A stretch of DNA of 64,000 nucleotides from Janibacter sp. HTCC2649 (GCF_000152705.1 NZ_CH672413.1:2670139-2734138); one strand, 5' to 3'; positions 34,737-43,671 are shown, counted from the first letter of the stretch. Made by a program: numbers and translations. Notes: generated by a model from the sequence alone, not told the origin.

Positions 34737-34817
34737 TGTGGACAAGTGTGTGGATATCCAAGAGTTGTCCACAGGGGTTGTCCCCAATGTGGATGAATGA
34801 CATCGATGTAATCCACA
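34737..34817. promoter_or_regulatory. Cluster of six DnaA-box-like 9-mers
   Basis: Within 81 bp there are TGTGGACAA (34737), TGTGGATAT (34749), TTGTCCACA (34765), TTGTCCCCA (34778), TGTGGATGA (34788) and TAATCCACA (34809). The first (on the minus strand) and the third are exact TTGTCCACA, the box preferred by high-GC actinobacterial DnaA. The others differ at one or two positions and all but one keep TCCACA. The stretch is non-coding, between the crgA terminator and repeat locus B. Confidence 0.7.
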
Positions 34818-34828
34818 GGCCCTGAGCG

Positions 34829-34902
34829 GACTTCGTGCCCCGCACGGACACGCAAAAGGAGGCCTTCGGCCGAGGGGGCGTGTCCGTGCGGGGCACGACG
34901 TC
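34829..34902. repeat. Dispersed palindromic repeat, locus B
   Basis: The arm starting GACTTCGTGCCCCGCACGG (34829-34851) is inverted at 34880-34902 with one change (ACGACGTC). The loop contains AGGCCTTCGGCC. It lies after the rhomboid stop (minus strand), so it may terminate that transcript. Confidence 0.88.
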
Positions 34903-34916
34903 GAAGGGGCGGGCGG

Positions 34917-35846
34917 TCAGATGGGGGAGGTGGTGACCGCGTACTTGGCCACCGCGAGCACGACGAGCAGCACCGTGATGCCGGCGAGAGCGATCCAGTG
35001 GATGGCGAAGCTCGCCCGCTGCGTGCCCCCGACCTCGGGACGCTTTCCCAGGTAGGCGAAGACCGCAGCGCACGCGATGCCGACGAGGAACCCGCCGAGA
35101 TGGGCCTGCCAGGCGATGCCGGGGACGACGAACCCGATGACGGCATTGATGGCGATCGTCGCGTACATCGTGGCGGCAGACCGGCCGAGCCGGCGCTGCA
35201 GGATGAGGAACGCACCGAAGAGCCCGAACACAGCACCCGACGCCCCGACCGCCGCGGTCTCCCACGGGCCGTAGTCGCGGTTGTTGAGCTGCGCGATCGA
35301 GTGGGGGAACGCGAGGAGCAGGTAGACGACCGACCCACCGAACGCGCTGATCAGATAGAGCGCCGCGAACCTGGCCCGACCGAGCATCGGCTCGAGGTAC
35401 TGGCCCATCATCCACAGCGCCCACATGTTGAAGCCGATGTGGAGGAAGTTGTTCGGGGCGTGCGCGAACGCCGACGTGAGGAACCGCCACGGCTGCGTGT
35501 CACCCAGGTAGGGCGCGAACGCCACGTCGTCGGTCAGGCTCGGTATCGCCATCTGCCCGACGAACACGGCCACGCAGATCCCGATGATCGTCAGCGTGAC
35601 GAGCGGACGTCCACCGATCGCAGCAACGTCTCCACCGAAGATCGTGCGGCCCTGCCGGATCGTCTTCGCACCCTCACGGACACAGTCGACGCACTGCACC
35701 CCGACCGCGGCCGGGCGCTGGCACTCGGGGCAGACCGGTCGTCCGCACCGTTGACAGCGGACGTAGGAGACGCGGTCGGTGTGGCGCGGGCAGACCGGCA
35801 CCTCGTCCGGGGCATTGGACTGTGGGTATGCCGTGGGCTCGCTCAC
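34917..35846 (-). CDS. Rhomboid-family intramembrane serine protease with N-terminal zinc-finger-like region
   Basis: 309 aa. Residues ~18-60 contain CPRHTDRVSYVRCQRCGRPV and CPECQRPAAVGVQCVDC, a B-box-like Cys/His array that could bind zinc. The membrane domain has about six to seven helices, with catalytic Ser in GASGAVFGLFGAF (near residue 208) and His in WQAHLGGFLVGI (near 260). It cleaves membrane-protein substrates within the bilayer. GTG 35846 is 15 bp from the left end of an IS481-family element, and the original promoter region now lies on the far side of that element. Confidence 0.92.
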   Translation of the reverse strand: MSEPTAYPQSNAPDEVPVCPRHTDRVSYVRCQRCGRPVCPECQRPAAVGVQCVDCVREGAKTIRQGRTIFGGDVAAIGGRPLVTLTIIGICVAVFVGQMAIPSLTDDVAFAPYLGDTQPWRFLTSAFAHAPNNFLHIGFNMWALWMMGQYLEPMLGRARFAALYLISAFGGSVVYLLLAFPHSIAQLNNRDYGPWETAAVGASGAVFGLFGAFLILQRRLGRSAATMYATIAINAVIGFVVPGIAWQAHLGGFLVGIACAAVFAYLGKRPEVGGTQRASFAIHWIALAGITVLLVVLAVAKYAVTTSPI

Positions 35847-35856
35847 CGTCCCGAGT

Positions 35857-36843
35857 CTAGTTGTACTGACCCGACAGGTTGGTTAAGCGGGTGATGGGTG
35901 GCTTGTTCCCGCAGGCGGTGTGGGGTCGGTGGTGGTTGTACTCGTGGAGCCATGCTGGCAGAGCTTGGCGTCGTTCGGTTTCTGAGGTGTAGCAGCGGGC
36001 GTATCCCCACCCGTCGGCCATGGTGCGGTGGAAGCGTTCGATCTTGCCGTTGGTCTGCGGACGGCGGGGTCGGGTGCGGGAGTGCTTGATCCCGAGCTCG
36101 GCGCACACGTCGCGCCACAGGTGCGAGATGTAGGCGGATCCGTTGTCGGACAGGACTCTGCGTGTGGTGATGCCACGGACAGCGAACCAGGCGACGGCGC
36201 GGCGTAGGACACCAGTGGCGGTCACGGCGGTTTCGTTGTCGTGGACCTCGGCGTAGGCCACACGAGAGTGGTCATCGATGACGGTGTGCACGAACGCGTG
36301 GCCCATCTTCGGCTGGTAATGCTTGTTCCTCGGTTTGCCCGGGGTGCCTGCCCGGTTCTTCCCGCCTTGGGCTCGGCCCACGAAGCGCCACCCGCCACCG
36401 TCGGGGATGTTTCCGAACTTCTTGACGTCCACGTGCAGCATGTCCCCGGGGCGCTCGTGCTCGTAACGGCGCACCGGCTCCCCGGTGGCACGGTCGACGT
36501 GCGCCAACCGGTTGAGGTGGCACCTGGTGAGCACCCGGTGCACTGTGGAGGGTGCAACCCCCACGTGTGCGGCGAGCTGGACCGGGCCCAACCGTTTGCG
36601 CAGCCGCAACGACACGATCCGCTTCGTCGTCGAGGGAGACGTCTTGGCGGGCATCGCGTGTGGACGGCTCGAGCGGTCGCTCATCGGTTCACCAGCGGCG
36701 TACCGATCGGCCCATCGCTTCACCGTCGGCCAGGAACATTGGAATCGTGCCGCGACCTCGCTGATCGGGACTCGCTGATCGACGACGAGCTGAGCGACCT
36801 TGAGCCGGTGACGAACCGTCAGAGCGGCGTTAGCGTGGGACAT
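35857..36843 (-). CDS. IS481-family transposase
   Basis: 328 aa, ATG 36843 behind AGGAGG. An N-terminal HTH (VPISEVAARFQCSWPTVKRW) and a second DNA-binding helix set (LGPVQLAAHVGVAPSTVHRV) precede the integrase core, which has MLHVDVKKF (Asp), VLSDNGSAYI (Asp) and QTNGKIERFHRTM (Glu). All catalytic residues are intact, so it is probably active. The reading frame runs through the left inverted repeat and ends at a TAG that lies in the flanking target duplication, not in the element. Confidence 0.93.
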   Translation of the reverse strand: MSHANAALTVRHRLKVAQLVVDQRVPISEVAARFQCSWPTVKRWADRYAAGEPMSDRSSRPHAMPAKTSPSTTKRIVSLRLRKRLGPVQLAAHVGVAPSTVHRVLTRCHLNRLAHVDRATGEPVRRYEHERPGDMLHVDVKKFGNIPDGGGWRFVGRAQGGKNRAGTPGKPRNKHYQPKMGHAFVHTVIDDHSRVAYAEVHDNETAVTATGVLRRAVAWFAVRGITTRRVLSDNGSAYISHLWRDVCAELGIKHSRTRPRRPQTNGKIERFHRTMADGWGYARCYTSETERRQALPAWLHEYNHHRPHTACGNKPPITRLTNLSGQYN

Positions 36844-36965
36844 GAGGGCCTCCTGTGTGTGGCAGTGGTGACTTGGCAGTTCCACTCCACCGCGGGAGGC
36901 CCTTCCCGCGCCACTGATCAGATCAGCGGATCGCAATCACTCAACCAACCTGTCGGGTCAGTACA
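35862..36965 (-). mobile_element. IS481-family insertion sequence, intact (1104 bp)
   Basis: Terminal inverted repeats begin TGTACTGACCCGACAGGTTG at both ends (35862 inward, 36965 inward). They are flanked by 6-bp direct repeats TCTAGT at 35856-35861 and 36966-36971. The element is a different IS481 subgroup from the one at 17.4 kb, with other ends and a shorter transposase. It is inserted 10 bp upstream of the rhomboid start, between rhomboid and ppiA, in the same orientation as both. Confidence 0.92.
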
Positions 36966-37034
36966 TCTAGTGGCGCACTCTGGACCTTCCCTGAACGCGG
37001 CACCGGCTCGCGACGAACCACCGCCCCCGAAAAC

Positions 37035-37108
37035 GACTTCGTGCCCCGCACGGACACGATCCGTCGGCCGAAGGCCTCCGTCGTTGTGTCCGTGCGGGGC
37101 ACGAAGTC
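37035..37108. repeat. Dispersed palindromic repeat, locus C
   Basis: Arms at 37035-37057 and 37086-37108 are exact 23-bp complements, and the loop contains CGGCCGAAGGCC. It follows the ppiA stop (minus strand) and probably acts as its terminator. Confidence 0.9.
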
Positions 37109-37136
37109 GAACTCCCGCGTGGGGGCGCAGGCGTGC

Positions 37137-37655
37137 TCAGGCCTCGATGTCGAAGCTCTCGATGACGACGTCTTCGCGGGGCTTGTCCTGGCCACCGGTC
37201 TGGACGGCCGCGATCTTGTCGACGACGTCGCGGCTCTCCTGGTCGGCGACCTCACCGAAGATGGTGTGCTTGCCGTTGAGGTGAGGCGTCTTCGTCACGG
37301 TGATGAAGAACTGCGAGCCGTTGGTGCCCTTGCCCATCTGCTTGCCGGCGTTGGCCATGGCGAGGAGGTAGGGGCGGTCGAACTGGAGCTCGGGGTGGAT
37401 CTCGTCGTCGAACGCGAAGCCGGGGCCACCGAAGCCCTGACCGAGCGGGTCGCCGCCCTGGATCATGAAGCCCGGGATGATGCGGTGGAAGATCAGACCG
37501 TCATAGAAGCGGTCGGGGTTGGTGCGACCCGCGTCGTCCTTGTACTCGAGGTCGCCGGTGGCGAGACCCGTGATGGTCTTGACCGTCTTGGGAGCCTGGT
37601 CCGCGAAGAGGTTCAGGTTGATGGTGCCGTGGTTGGTCTTGAGAGATGCCTTCAT
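37137..37655 (-). CDS. ppiA: PpiA: cyclophilin-type peptidyl-prolyl cis-trans isomerase
   Basis: 172 aa. Cyclophilin motifs are clear: FYDGLIFHRIIPGFMIQGGD with the catalytic Arg, GFAFDDEIHPELQFDRPYLL, LAMANAGKQMGKGTNGSQFF and HTIFGEV. There is no signal peptide, so it is cytoplasmic. It catalyses prolyl isomerisation in protein folding. It keeps its conserved neighbourhood between the tRNA/gyr cluster and rhomboid/crgA. A TAGAGT hexamer 14 bp upstream of the ATG may be a -10 element. Confidence 0.95.
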   Translation of the reverse strand: MKASLKTNHGTINLNLFADQAPKTVKTITGLATGDLEYKDDAGRTNPDRFYDGLIFHRIIPGFMIQGGDPLGQGFGGPGFAFDDEIHPELQFDRPYLLAMANAGKQMGKGTNGSQFFITVTKTPHLNGKHTIFGEVADQESRDVVDKIAAVQTGGQDKPREDVVIESFDIEA

Positions 37656-37829
37656 GCCTCCACTCTAGGGCCGCTCGACAGGTGAGCAAATGCGCAGGTG
37701 AGAGGGTCGCGGAGGCGGGCGGGCGGCATACCCACGATGTGGTCTTCGGGGGCACCCCAACTGTCATGACCAGCGGAAACAGTGTTTGATGGAAGCAATC
37801 GTTCATTCGTTCATCGATAGGAGAACGCT

Positions 37830-38813
37830 GTGTTCCGCACCAAGAGCAAGACCGAGCAGGCGCGCGAAGCCGTTGCCGCTCGCGTCGAAACCGCCGCCTC
37901 CACCGCATCCGACGCCACGTCGGCGGCACAGTCCACCGCCGCAGACTTCACGTCGCGCGTTGCCGACTTCAAGGACAAGGCCGGCCCCCGCGTCGCCGAC
38001 CTCCGCGACAAGGCTGCACCGCACGTCGAGAGCGCTCGCGACACGGCTCGTGCCTACGCCGACCAGGCCGCCCCGCGCGTCCAGGAAGCCGCTGACCACC
38101 TCGCGCCGAAGGTCCAGGACGCCAAGGACACCTTCATCGACGACATCGTCCCCAAGCTGGCGTCCGCCCTCGCGACCGTCGTCGCCGGTGCCGCCGCAGC
38201 CAAGGGCGCTGCGTCCGAGGCCGCCGACCGTGCGCCCGACGCGTACCACGTGCTCAAGGGCGATGCCGTCGCCAAGCAGAGCAAGCGTGGCGGCAAGGGC
38301 TTCCTCGTCCTCGGCCTCCTCGCAGCGGGTGCCGCGGCCCTCGCCTGGAAGAAGTCGACGCAGAAGAAGGACCCGTGGGCTACTGCGGGCGCCTACACGC
38401 CGCCGGCCGGTGGCCGTGCCTCGACCGTTGGCGGTCACGGCGCGACCAACGGTGCGTCGGTCAGCGACAAGGTGACCGACCTCGCCGCCGCCGCCAAGGA
38501 CAAGGCTGCTGCTGCGGGTTCGGCCGTCAAGGAGAAGGCCGCCGAGGCCAAGGACGCCGCGTCCGACAAGGCCGCCGAGGTCAAGGACAAGGCGACCGAC
38601 GCCAAGGACAAGGCCGCTGACAAGGTCGACGAGCTGACCGACGAAGCGAAGGCCTCGGAGTTCGGTGGCGAGCCCACGACCGAGTCCGTCGAGGGCGACG
38701 CCTGGTCCAGTGCCGGCGAATGGGCCGAGGGCTCCGCTCCCGCCACGTCGGGCACGTCCGAGGGCGCTGACCTCTCGACCCCCCACATCGACCAGGGCCA
38801 CGACAAGGCCTGA
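37830..38813 (+). CDS. LEA-like/apolipoprotein-like repeat protein
   Basis: 327 aa, GTG 37830 with AGGAGA 5 bp upstream. The N-terminal ~110 residues and residues ~215-275 are built of amphipathic Lys/Asp/Ala-rich helices in loose 11-residue periods (VADFKDKAGPRVADLRDKA; EKAAEAKDAASDKAAEVKDK). They resemble group 3 late-embryogenesis-abundant proteins. A hydrophobic helix (GFLVLGLLAAGAAALAWKK, ~residues 160-178) could anchor it. The C-terminus is acidic. LEA-like proteins protect against desiccation or stabilise membranes; that role here is inference. It is followed by a strong terminator. Confidence 0.7.
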   Translation: MFRTKSKTEQAREAVAARVETAASTASDATSAAQSTAADFTSRVADFKDKAGPRVADLRDKAAPHVESARDTARAYADQAAPRVQEAADHLAPKVQDAKDTFIDDIVPKLASALATVVAGAAAAKGAASEAADRAPDAYHVLKGDAVAKQSKRGGKGFLVLGLLAAGAAALAWKKSTQKKDPWATAGAYTPPAGGRASTVGGHGATNGASVSDKVTDLAAAAKDKAAAAGSAVKEKAAEAKDAASDKAAEVKDKATDAKDKAADKVDELTDEAKASEFGGEPTTESVEGDAWSSAGEWAEGSAPATSGTSEGADLSTPHIDQGHDKA

Positions 38814-38828
38814 CCCTTCGGGTCCACG

Positions 38829-38876
38829 AACGCGAGGCGGTATGCCGGGCACTCACCCGGCATACCGCCTCGCGTT
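38829..38876 (+). terminator. Terminator with 21-bp perfect stem
   Basis: The arms 38829-38849 and 38856-38876 are exact complements around the loop CACTCA, followed by TTTGGTTT. The stem contains the window-wide octamer GTATGCCG and its complement. Confidence 0.88.
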
Positions 38877-38910
38877 TGGTTTGTGAACAGCCGCCGATAG
38901 GTTGAGCGCC

Positions 38911-40029
38911 ATGTCATCGCCGACCTCGCCCGTCCCTGCGCCCCTCGTCGACACGGGACTGCGGACCGAGCCCGACCGGGCCTGGGTGCGCGACGCCATC
39001 CGCAAGCTGCGAGCCGACGCGACGCGCACCTCCGACACCCACCTCATCAAGGTGCACCTGCCCGGTTGTGGGCGCGTCGACCTCTATCTCAAGGACGAGT
39101 CGACGCACCCGACCGGTTCGCTCAAGCACCGGTTGGCGCGCTCGCTGTTCCTCTACGGCCTGTGCAACGGGCTCATCGGGCCGAGCACCACGGTCGTCGA
39201 GGCGTCGTCGGGATCAACGGCCGTGAGCGAGGCGCACTTCGCACGCATGCTCGGGGTGCCGTTCGTCGCGGTGATGGCGTCGTCGACGTCGCCCGCCAAG
39301 ATCAAGCTCATCGAGCGCGAGGGCGGCACGTGCCACCTCGTCGATGACCCCACGACGGTCTATGACGAGGCGCGGCGGTTGGCCGATGCCGCGGGCGGCA
39401 TCTATCTCGACCAGTTCAGCAACGCCGAGCGGGCGACCGACTGGCGCGGCAACAACAACATCGCCGAGTCGATCTTCGAGCAGATGGCGATGGAGGAGCA
39501 CCCGGTCCCGAGCTGGATCGTCGTCGGCGCGGGGACCGGCGGGACGTCAGCGACGATCGGCCGGTTCGTGCGCTACCAGGCGCTCGACACCCAGGTGTGC
39601 GTCGTCGACCCGGAGCGTTCCGCGTTCCTGCCCGCGTGGCAGCGCGATGGCGAAGCGCGGCTGGAGCCGTCGCGCATCGAGGGCATCGGGCGGGCGCGGC
39701 TGGAGCCGTCGTTCCTGCCGCTCGTCGTCGACCGGATGCTCGGCGTGCCCGACGCCGCATCGATCGCGGCGACGCGATTCCTGCGCGAGCGGACCGGCAT
39801 ACACGCTGGTCCCTCGACCGGCACCAACATCTACGGCGCCCTCAAGCTGGCGGCTGAGATGCAGTCCGCGGGGCAGCGCGGGTCGATCGTGTCGCTGGTG
39901 TGCGACCGCGGCGATCGCTACGAGGACACCTACAACAACGATGCCTGGGTCACCGAGAAGGGTCACGACCTCGAGGCGTATGCCGCGGTGCTCGCCGCCG
40001 CGTGGGACGACGGCACCTGGATCGGCTGA
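38911..40029 (+). CDS. PLP-dependent cysteine synthase-family enzyme (Cds1-like)
   Basis: 372 aa from ATG 38911. It is a fold-type II PLP enzyme: the Schiff-base lysine lies in [14 protein letters not shown] (near residue 72), the substrate loop in [15 protein letters not shown], and the phosphate cradle in [14 protein letters not shown] (near 213). The length and the SSGST loop resemble mycobacterial Cds1 (cysteine desulfhydrase) rather than CysK. It could release H2S from cysteine or act as a synthase; motifs alone do not separate these. Single gene. Confidence 0.85.
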   Translation: MSSPTSPVPAPLVDTGLRTEPDRAWVRDAIRKLRADATRTSDTHLIKVHLPGCGRVDLYLKDESTHPTGSLKHRLARSLFLYGLCNGLIGPSTTVVEASSGSTAVSEAHFARMLGVPFVAVMASSTSPAKIKLIEREGGTCHLVDDPTTVYDEARRLADAAGGIYLDQFSNAERATDWRGNNNIAESIFEQMAMEEHPVPSWIVVGAGTGGTSATIGRFVRYQALDTQVCVVDPERSAFLPAWQRDGEARLEPSRIEGIGRARLEPSFLPLVVDRMLGVPDAASIAATRFLRERTGIHAGPSTGTNIYGALKLAAEMQSAGQRGSIVSLVCDRGDRYEDTYNNDAWVTEKGHDLEAYAAVLAAAWDDGTWIG

Positions 40030-40060
40030 GTTCCTGGTCGAGCTGCGTGTGGCGCTGGGG

Positions 40061-40459
40061 TCAGGCCTTGGCGAGGACGACGGCGACGGCCTTGTTGAGC
40101 ATGACGAGACCCTCACGGGTCACCATCGTCGCGCCACCCTTGGCCGTCGTGCGATTGTCACAGGCGGGGGTCCACTTGAGGCCGGACTTCGACGTGATGA
40201 GGGCAGCCGTCTCGGGCATGGTGCCGGCCTTGACGCCACAGGCCTTGGCCGCAGCGGCGAAGACCTCGCCGGGCAGGGTGCTGTCGGCGCCGACCTTCGC
40301 GGTCGGGATGGCGAGCTGACGGCACAGGCGATCGAGCTGAGCCTGCATGCCGTTGCCGAAGACATTGCGTCCTGCGGTGGGTGACAGAGCACGATCGTCG
40401 TCACCTCGGCACGATGCACACCACTCGGGGTTCAAACCGTGCCTGCAGTCTTCGCTCAT
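40061..40459 (-). CDS. Small protein with N-terminal Cys motif, function unknown
   Basis: 132 aa. The N-terminus MSEDCRHGLNPEWCASCRGD has a C-x(8)-C-x2-C arrangement typical of a small zinc knuckle. The remainder is a helical region with two more cysteines (CGVKAGTMPE, TPACDNRTTAKGG). No family was recognised. It converges with the Cds1-like gene. Confidence 0.6.
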   Translation of the reverse strand: MSEDCRHGLNPEWCASCRGDDDRALSPTAGRNVFGNGMQAQLDRLCRQLAIPTAKVGADSTLPGEVFAAAAKACGVKAGTMPETAALITSKSGLKWTPACDNRTTAKGGATMVTREGLVMLNKAVAVVLAKA

Positions 40460-40507
40460 GTTCGCAACCTATCCGCTCTGGCAACCCCCTCAGACCACAC
40501 CGAGGCC

Positions 40508-40526
40508 GCCTGAGCACGGCTCAGGC
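40508..40526. terminator. Short hairpin upstream of the secreted repeat protein
   Basis: GCCTGAGC and GCTCAGGC flank ACG in the 191-bp spacer between two divergent genes. A possible -10 element TACGAT follows at 40574-40579. The hairpin has no T-run; its role is unclear. Confidence 0.3.
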
Positions 40527-40650
40527 GTGCAGCCAATGAACTTGGAGCCATAACGTCACCGGGCGTGGGCCGCTACGATTTCCGGCGGGGGGTCACGTTC
40601 ATGCGGATTGACGACTCCAAACCGGTTCAGCCACGTCCTAGGAGTTGTCC

Positions 40651-43600
40651 ATGAGCATGTCTGTTGATACATCCAAGCGGCGTATGCCGCGGCTCGAGCG
40701 GGTGCGGCGGCTGGCCGTCCTGCTGCTCACCGCGATTTTCGGCCTCACCTTCGCGGTGGCCGCGGCCACGCCCGCGCAGGCGGCCTCCGGCTACACCATC
40801 ACCGGAGTCGTCACGGGCCTCGACGCCGCGGGCAACCCGGTCCCGATCGCTGACGCGTACCTGTATGCCGAGCCGGTCGACTGGGCGGACAACCGCAACA
40901 TCTACGGCGAGGCCGACGCCACGGGTCGCTTCACGATCGATGTCGGTGAGCCGGGCGAGTACACGTTGTGGGCGAACTGCCAGACGACGGCCTGCAGCGA
41001 CGTCTACGGGGACCAGTACTACGACCAGGCCAACGGTCACGGCGACGCCAAGACCATCGTCGTGAGCACGACGACCCCCGTGACGGCCAACATGCGCATG
41101 CCGCGCTGGGCCACCGTCAAGGGCAAGGTCACCGACACCGCCGGTGTGGCCATCCCCGGGATCACCATCGAGAGTGCACCCTCTGCTGGCGGCTCGGTCA
41201 TCAGCACCACGAGCGACGCCTCCGGCAACTACACCCTGTCCAAGGTCATGCCGGGCAAGGTGAACATCACCGCTCGCGAGGGGTGGGACCAGCACACGTG
41301 GACCGCTGAGTACTGGAACGGCACCGCCCAGAGCACCCCGACCTATCCCTCCCCTGCACCGATTCTCCCGGCGGGTCCGACGGTCACGACGGCGAACTTC
41401 CAGCTGGCCCAGACGTCCGGCTTCTACGGGCGGGCCGTGGACACTGCGGGCGCCCCCATCCAGGGCGTGGGCTGGACCGTCTACACCTACAACGCGACCA
41501 CCGGTAAGTGGGACACCCCGCAGTACGGACCCCTCATCACCGACGAGAACGGTCAGTTCTTCTGGAAGACCGTGGCCGGAGGCCGCTACAAGGTCTGCTT
41601 CTCCGACTCGTACTACGGTCCCGAGGCGCCCGACCGCGACGTCCGCTACGGCTCACGCTGCTGGGACAACGCCGCGGACAGTGACTCGGCGACGATCTTC
41701 ACCCAGCCGACGACGCCCCTGCAGCGCACCCTGAGCGTCACCCTGCCCACCCTCGGCAAGTCGCTCACCGCGAGCGAGCCCTGGGTCGATGGTGCCTCGA
41801 AGGTCGGCTCACCACTGAAGGTCTACCCCGGTGCCTGGGGACCCACGGGGGTCCAGCTGACCTACCAGTGGGGTTGGTACGACGAGGCCAACGACTGGGC
41901 CTTCGTGCCGATCGCCGGCGCGACGGCAACGACGTTCACGCCGACGGCAGACCTCCAGGGCAAGTACCTCGCCATCCGCGTCACCGGGACGCTCGCTGGC
42001 TACGCCCCCGCCCAGATGTCAGGCGGCCCGTACGGCACCGTGGGTGCCGGCGGCGTCACTCTCACGTCGCCACTGACGATCACGGGTAGCCCCGTGTCGG
42101 GCCAGGTCCTCACCGCCACTCACGGCACGCCCGCCAACGGTGCCGAGATCGACTATGACAGCTACGAGTGGCGGGTCGATGGCGTCGGGGCTGGTTACGA
42201 CAAGACGCTGACGCTGACCCCGGCCATGGTGGGCAAGACCGTCGCCGTGCGCTACTACGTGCGGACCACGGCGGGCAACGACGACACCGCCTTCGTTGCC
42301 ACGGCCGGTCCGGTCACGGCCCCGCTGGCCACCCTCACCGCACCCACCCCGACGATCACGGGCACGGCCAAGGTTGACTCGACCCTGACCGCCGTGCCCG
42401 GCACCTGGGGTCCGGCACCCGTCACGCTGGCCTACCAGTGGAAGCGGGCCGGAGTCGCCATCACCGGCGCGACCGCCAGCACCTACAAGCTGACCGGCGC
42501 TGACGCTGCCAAGGCGATCACCGTCACGGTGACCGGCACCAAGTCGGGCTACACCACGGCCGCCAAGACGTCGGTGGCCACGGCTGCCGTCGCTGCGGGC
42601 ACGCTGACTGCACCGGTTCCGACCATCTCGGGGTCCAAGACGGTGGGCCAGACCCTCACCGCCGTTCCGGGCACGTGGGGTCCGGCACCGGTCACGCTGG
42701 CCTACCAGTGGTACCGCTCGGGTGTCGCCATCACCGGCGCCACGGCCAGCACCTATGCGCTCACGGCGACCGACCAGACGAAGACCATGACGGTCCGTGT
42801 CACCGGTTCGAAGACGGGCTACACCTCGGTCGCGAAGACCTCGGTGGCCACGACGGCAGTGCTGGGCGCACTCACGGCTCCCACGCCCACCATCTCGGGC
42901 TCCAGGACCGTGGGCGCGACCCTCACCGCCGTTCCCGGCACGTGGGGTCCGGCACCGGTGACGCTGGCCTACCAGTGGTACCGCTCAGGCGTCGCCATCA
43001 CCGGCGCCACGGCGAGCACCTTCGCGCTCACGACGCTCGACCGGGGCAAGACCATGACGGTCCGCGTCACGGGCACCAAGAGCGGCTACACCTCGGTCGC
43101 CAAGACGTCCACCGCCACCACGGCCGTCCTCCTGGCCCTCACCTCGGGAACGCCGACGATCACCGGCACGGTCAAGGCGGGCTACACCCTGACGGCCAAC
43201 CCGGGTACGTGGGGACCGGCACCGGTCACGCTGGCCTACCAGTGGAAGCGGGCAGGAGTCGCCATCACCGGGGCCACCGCGAGCACCTACAAGCTGACGG
43301 GCTCCGAGACCGGCAAGACGATCACGGTGACCGTCACGGGCACGAAGACCGGCTACACCTCGGTGGCCAAGTCCTCGGCGGCGACCGCCGCCGTCGTGGC
43401 CGGCACCCTGACCGCTCCCACACCGACGATCTCGGGGACGAAGACCGTGGGCTCGACCCTCACGGCGGTCCCCGGGACGTGGGGACCGGCACCGGTGACG
43501 CTGGCCTACCAGTGGTACCGCTCAGGCGTCGCCATCACCGGCGCCACGGCGAGCACCTTCGCGCTCACGACGCTCGACCGGGGCAAGACCATGACGGTCC

Positions 43601-43671
43601 GCGTCACGGGCACGAAGACCGGCTACACCTCGGTCGCCAAGACCTCGGCAGCGACGACGGCGATCCTCTGA
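40651..43671 (+). CDS. Secreted multi-repeat (carboxypeptidase-regulatory-like plus Ig-like) protein
   Basis: 1006 aa, ATG 40651 with AGGAG 6 bp upstream. A signal peptide (LAVLLLTAIFGLTFAVAAAT, then PAQAA) is followed by three Cna-B/carboxypeptidase-regulatory-like beta domains to about residue 370. Two divergent Ig-like repeats come next, and then five nearly identical ~86-residue repeats containing PGTWGPAPVTLAYQW and GVAITGATAST. No LPxTG-like sorting signal or transmembrane helix is present at the C-terminus, so it is probably released or bound non-covalently. A surface, adhesion or matrix role is likely but unproven. It is followed by a terminator. Confidence 0.85.
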   Translation: MSMSVDTSKRRMPRLERVRRLAVLLLTAIFGLTFAVAAATPAQAASGYTITGVVTGLDAAGNPVPIADAYLYAEPVDWADNRNIYGEADATGRFTIDVGEPGEYTLWANCQTTACSDVYGDQYYDQANGHGDAKTIVVSTTTPVTANMRMPRWATVKGKVTDTAGVAIPGITIESAPSAGGSVISTTSDASGNYTLSKVMPGKVNITAREGWDQHTWTAEYWNGTAQSTPTYPSPAPILPAGPTVTTANFQLAQTSGFYGRAVDTAGAPIQGVGWTVYTYNATTGKWDTPQYGPLITDENGQFFWKTVAGGRYKVCFSDSYYGPEAPDRDVRYGSRCWDNAADSDSATIFTQPTTPLQRTLSVTLPTLGKSLTASEPWVDGASKVGSPLKVYPGAWGPTGVQLTYQWGWYDEANDWAFVPIAGATATTFTPTADLQGKYLAIRVTGTLAGYAPAQMSGGPYGTVGAGGVTLTSPLTITGSPVSGQVLTATHGTPANGAEIDYDSYEWRVDGVGAGYDKTLTLTPAMVGKTVAVRYYVRTTAGNDDTAFVATAGPVTAPLATLTAPTPTITGTAKVDSTLTAVPGTWGPAPVTLAYQWKRAGVAITGATASTYKLTGADAAKAITVTVTGTKSGYTTAAKTSVATAAVAAGTLTAPVPTISGSKTVGQTLTAVPGTWGPAPVTLAYQWYRSGVAITGATASTYALTATDQTKTMTVRVTGSKTGYTSVAKTSVATTAVLGALTAPTPTISGSRTVGATLTAVPGTWGPAPVTLAYQWYRSGVAITGATASTFALTTLDRGKTMTVRVTGTKSGYTSVAKTSTATTAVLLALTSGTPTITGTVKAGYTLTANPGTWGPAPVTLAYQWKRAGVAITGATASTYKLTGSETGKTITVTVTGTKTGYTSVAKSSAATAAVVAGTLTAPTPTISGTKTVGSTLTAVPGTWGPAPVTLAYQWYRSGVAITGATASTFALTTLDRGKTMTVRVTGTKTGYTSVAKTSAATTAIL
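42334..43668 (+). repeat. Five tandem ~265-bp coding repeats
   Basis: The repeats begin at the Leu-Thr codons of each unit and encode about 86-90 residues each. Units 2, 3 and 5 carry the YQWYRSG variant and units 1 and 4 the YQWKRAG variant, so two unit types alternate. Long stretches are identical at the DNA level, which points to recent duplication or gene conversion. Confidence 0.85.

Noticed and set aside
34737-34817. The chromosomal origin oriC
   Set aside because: The DnaA boxes are real in sequence, but there is no dnaA or dnaN gene beside them, no long AT-rich unwinding region, and the cluster is only 81 bp. It is kept as a DnaA-binding candidate only.
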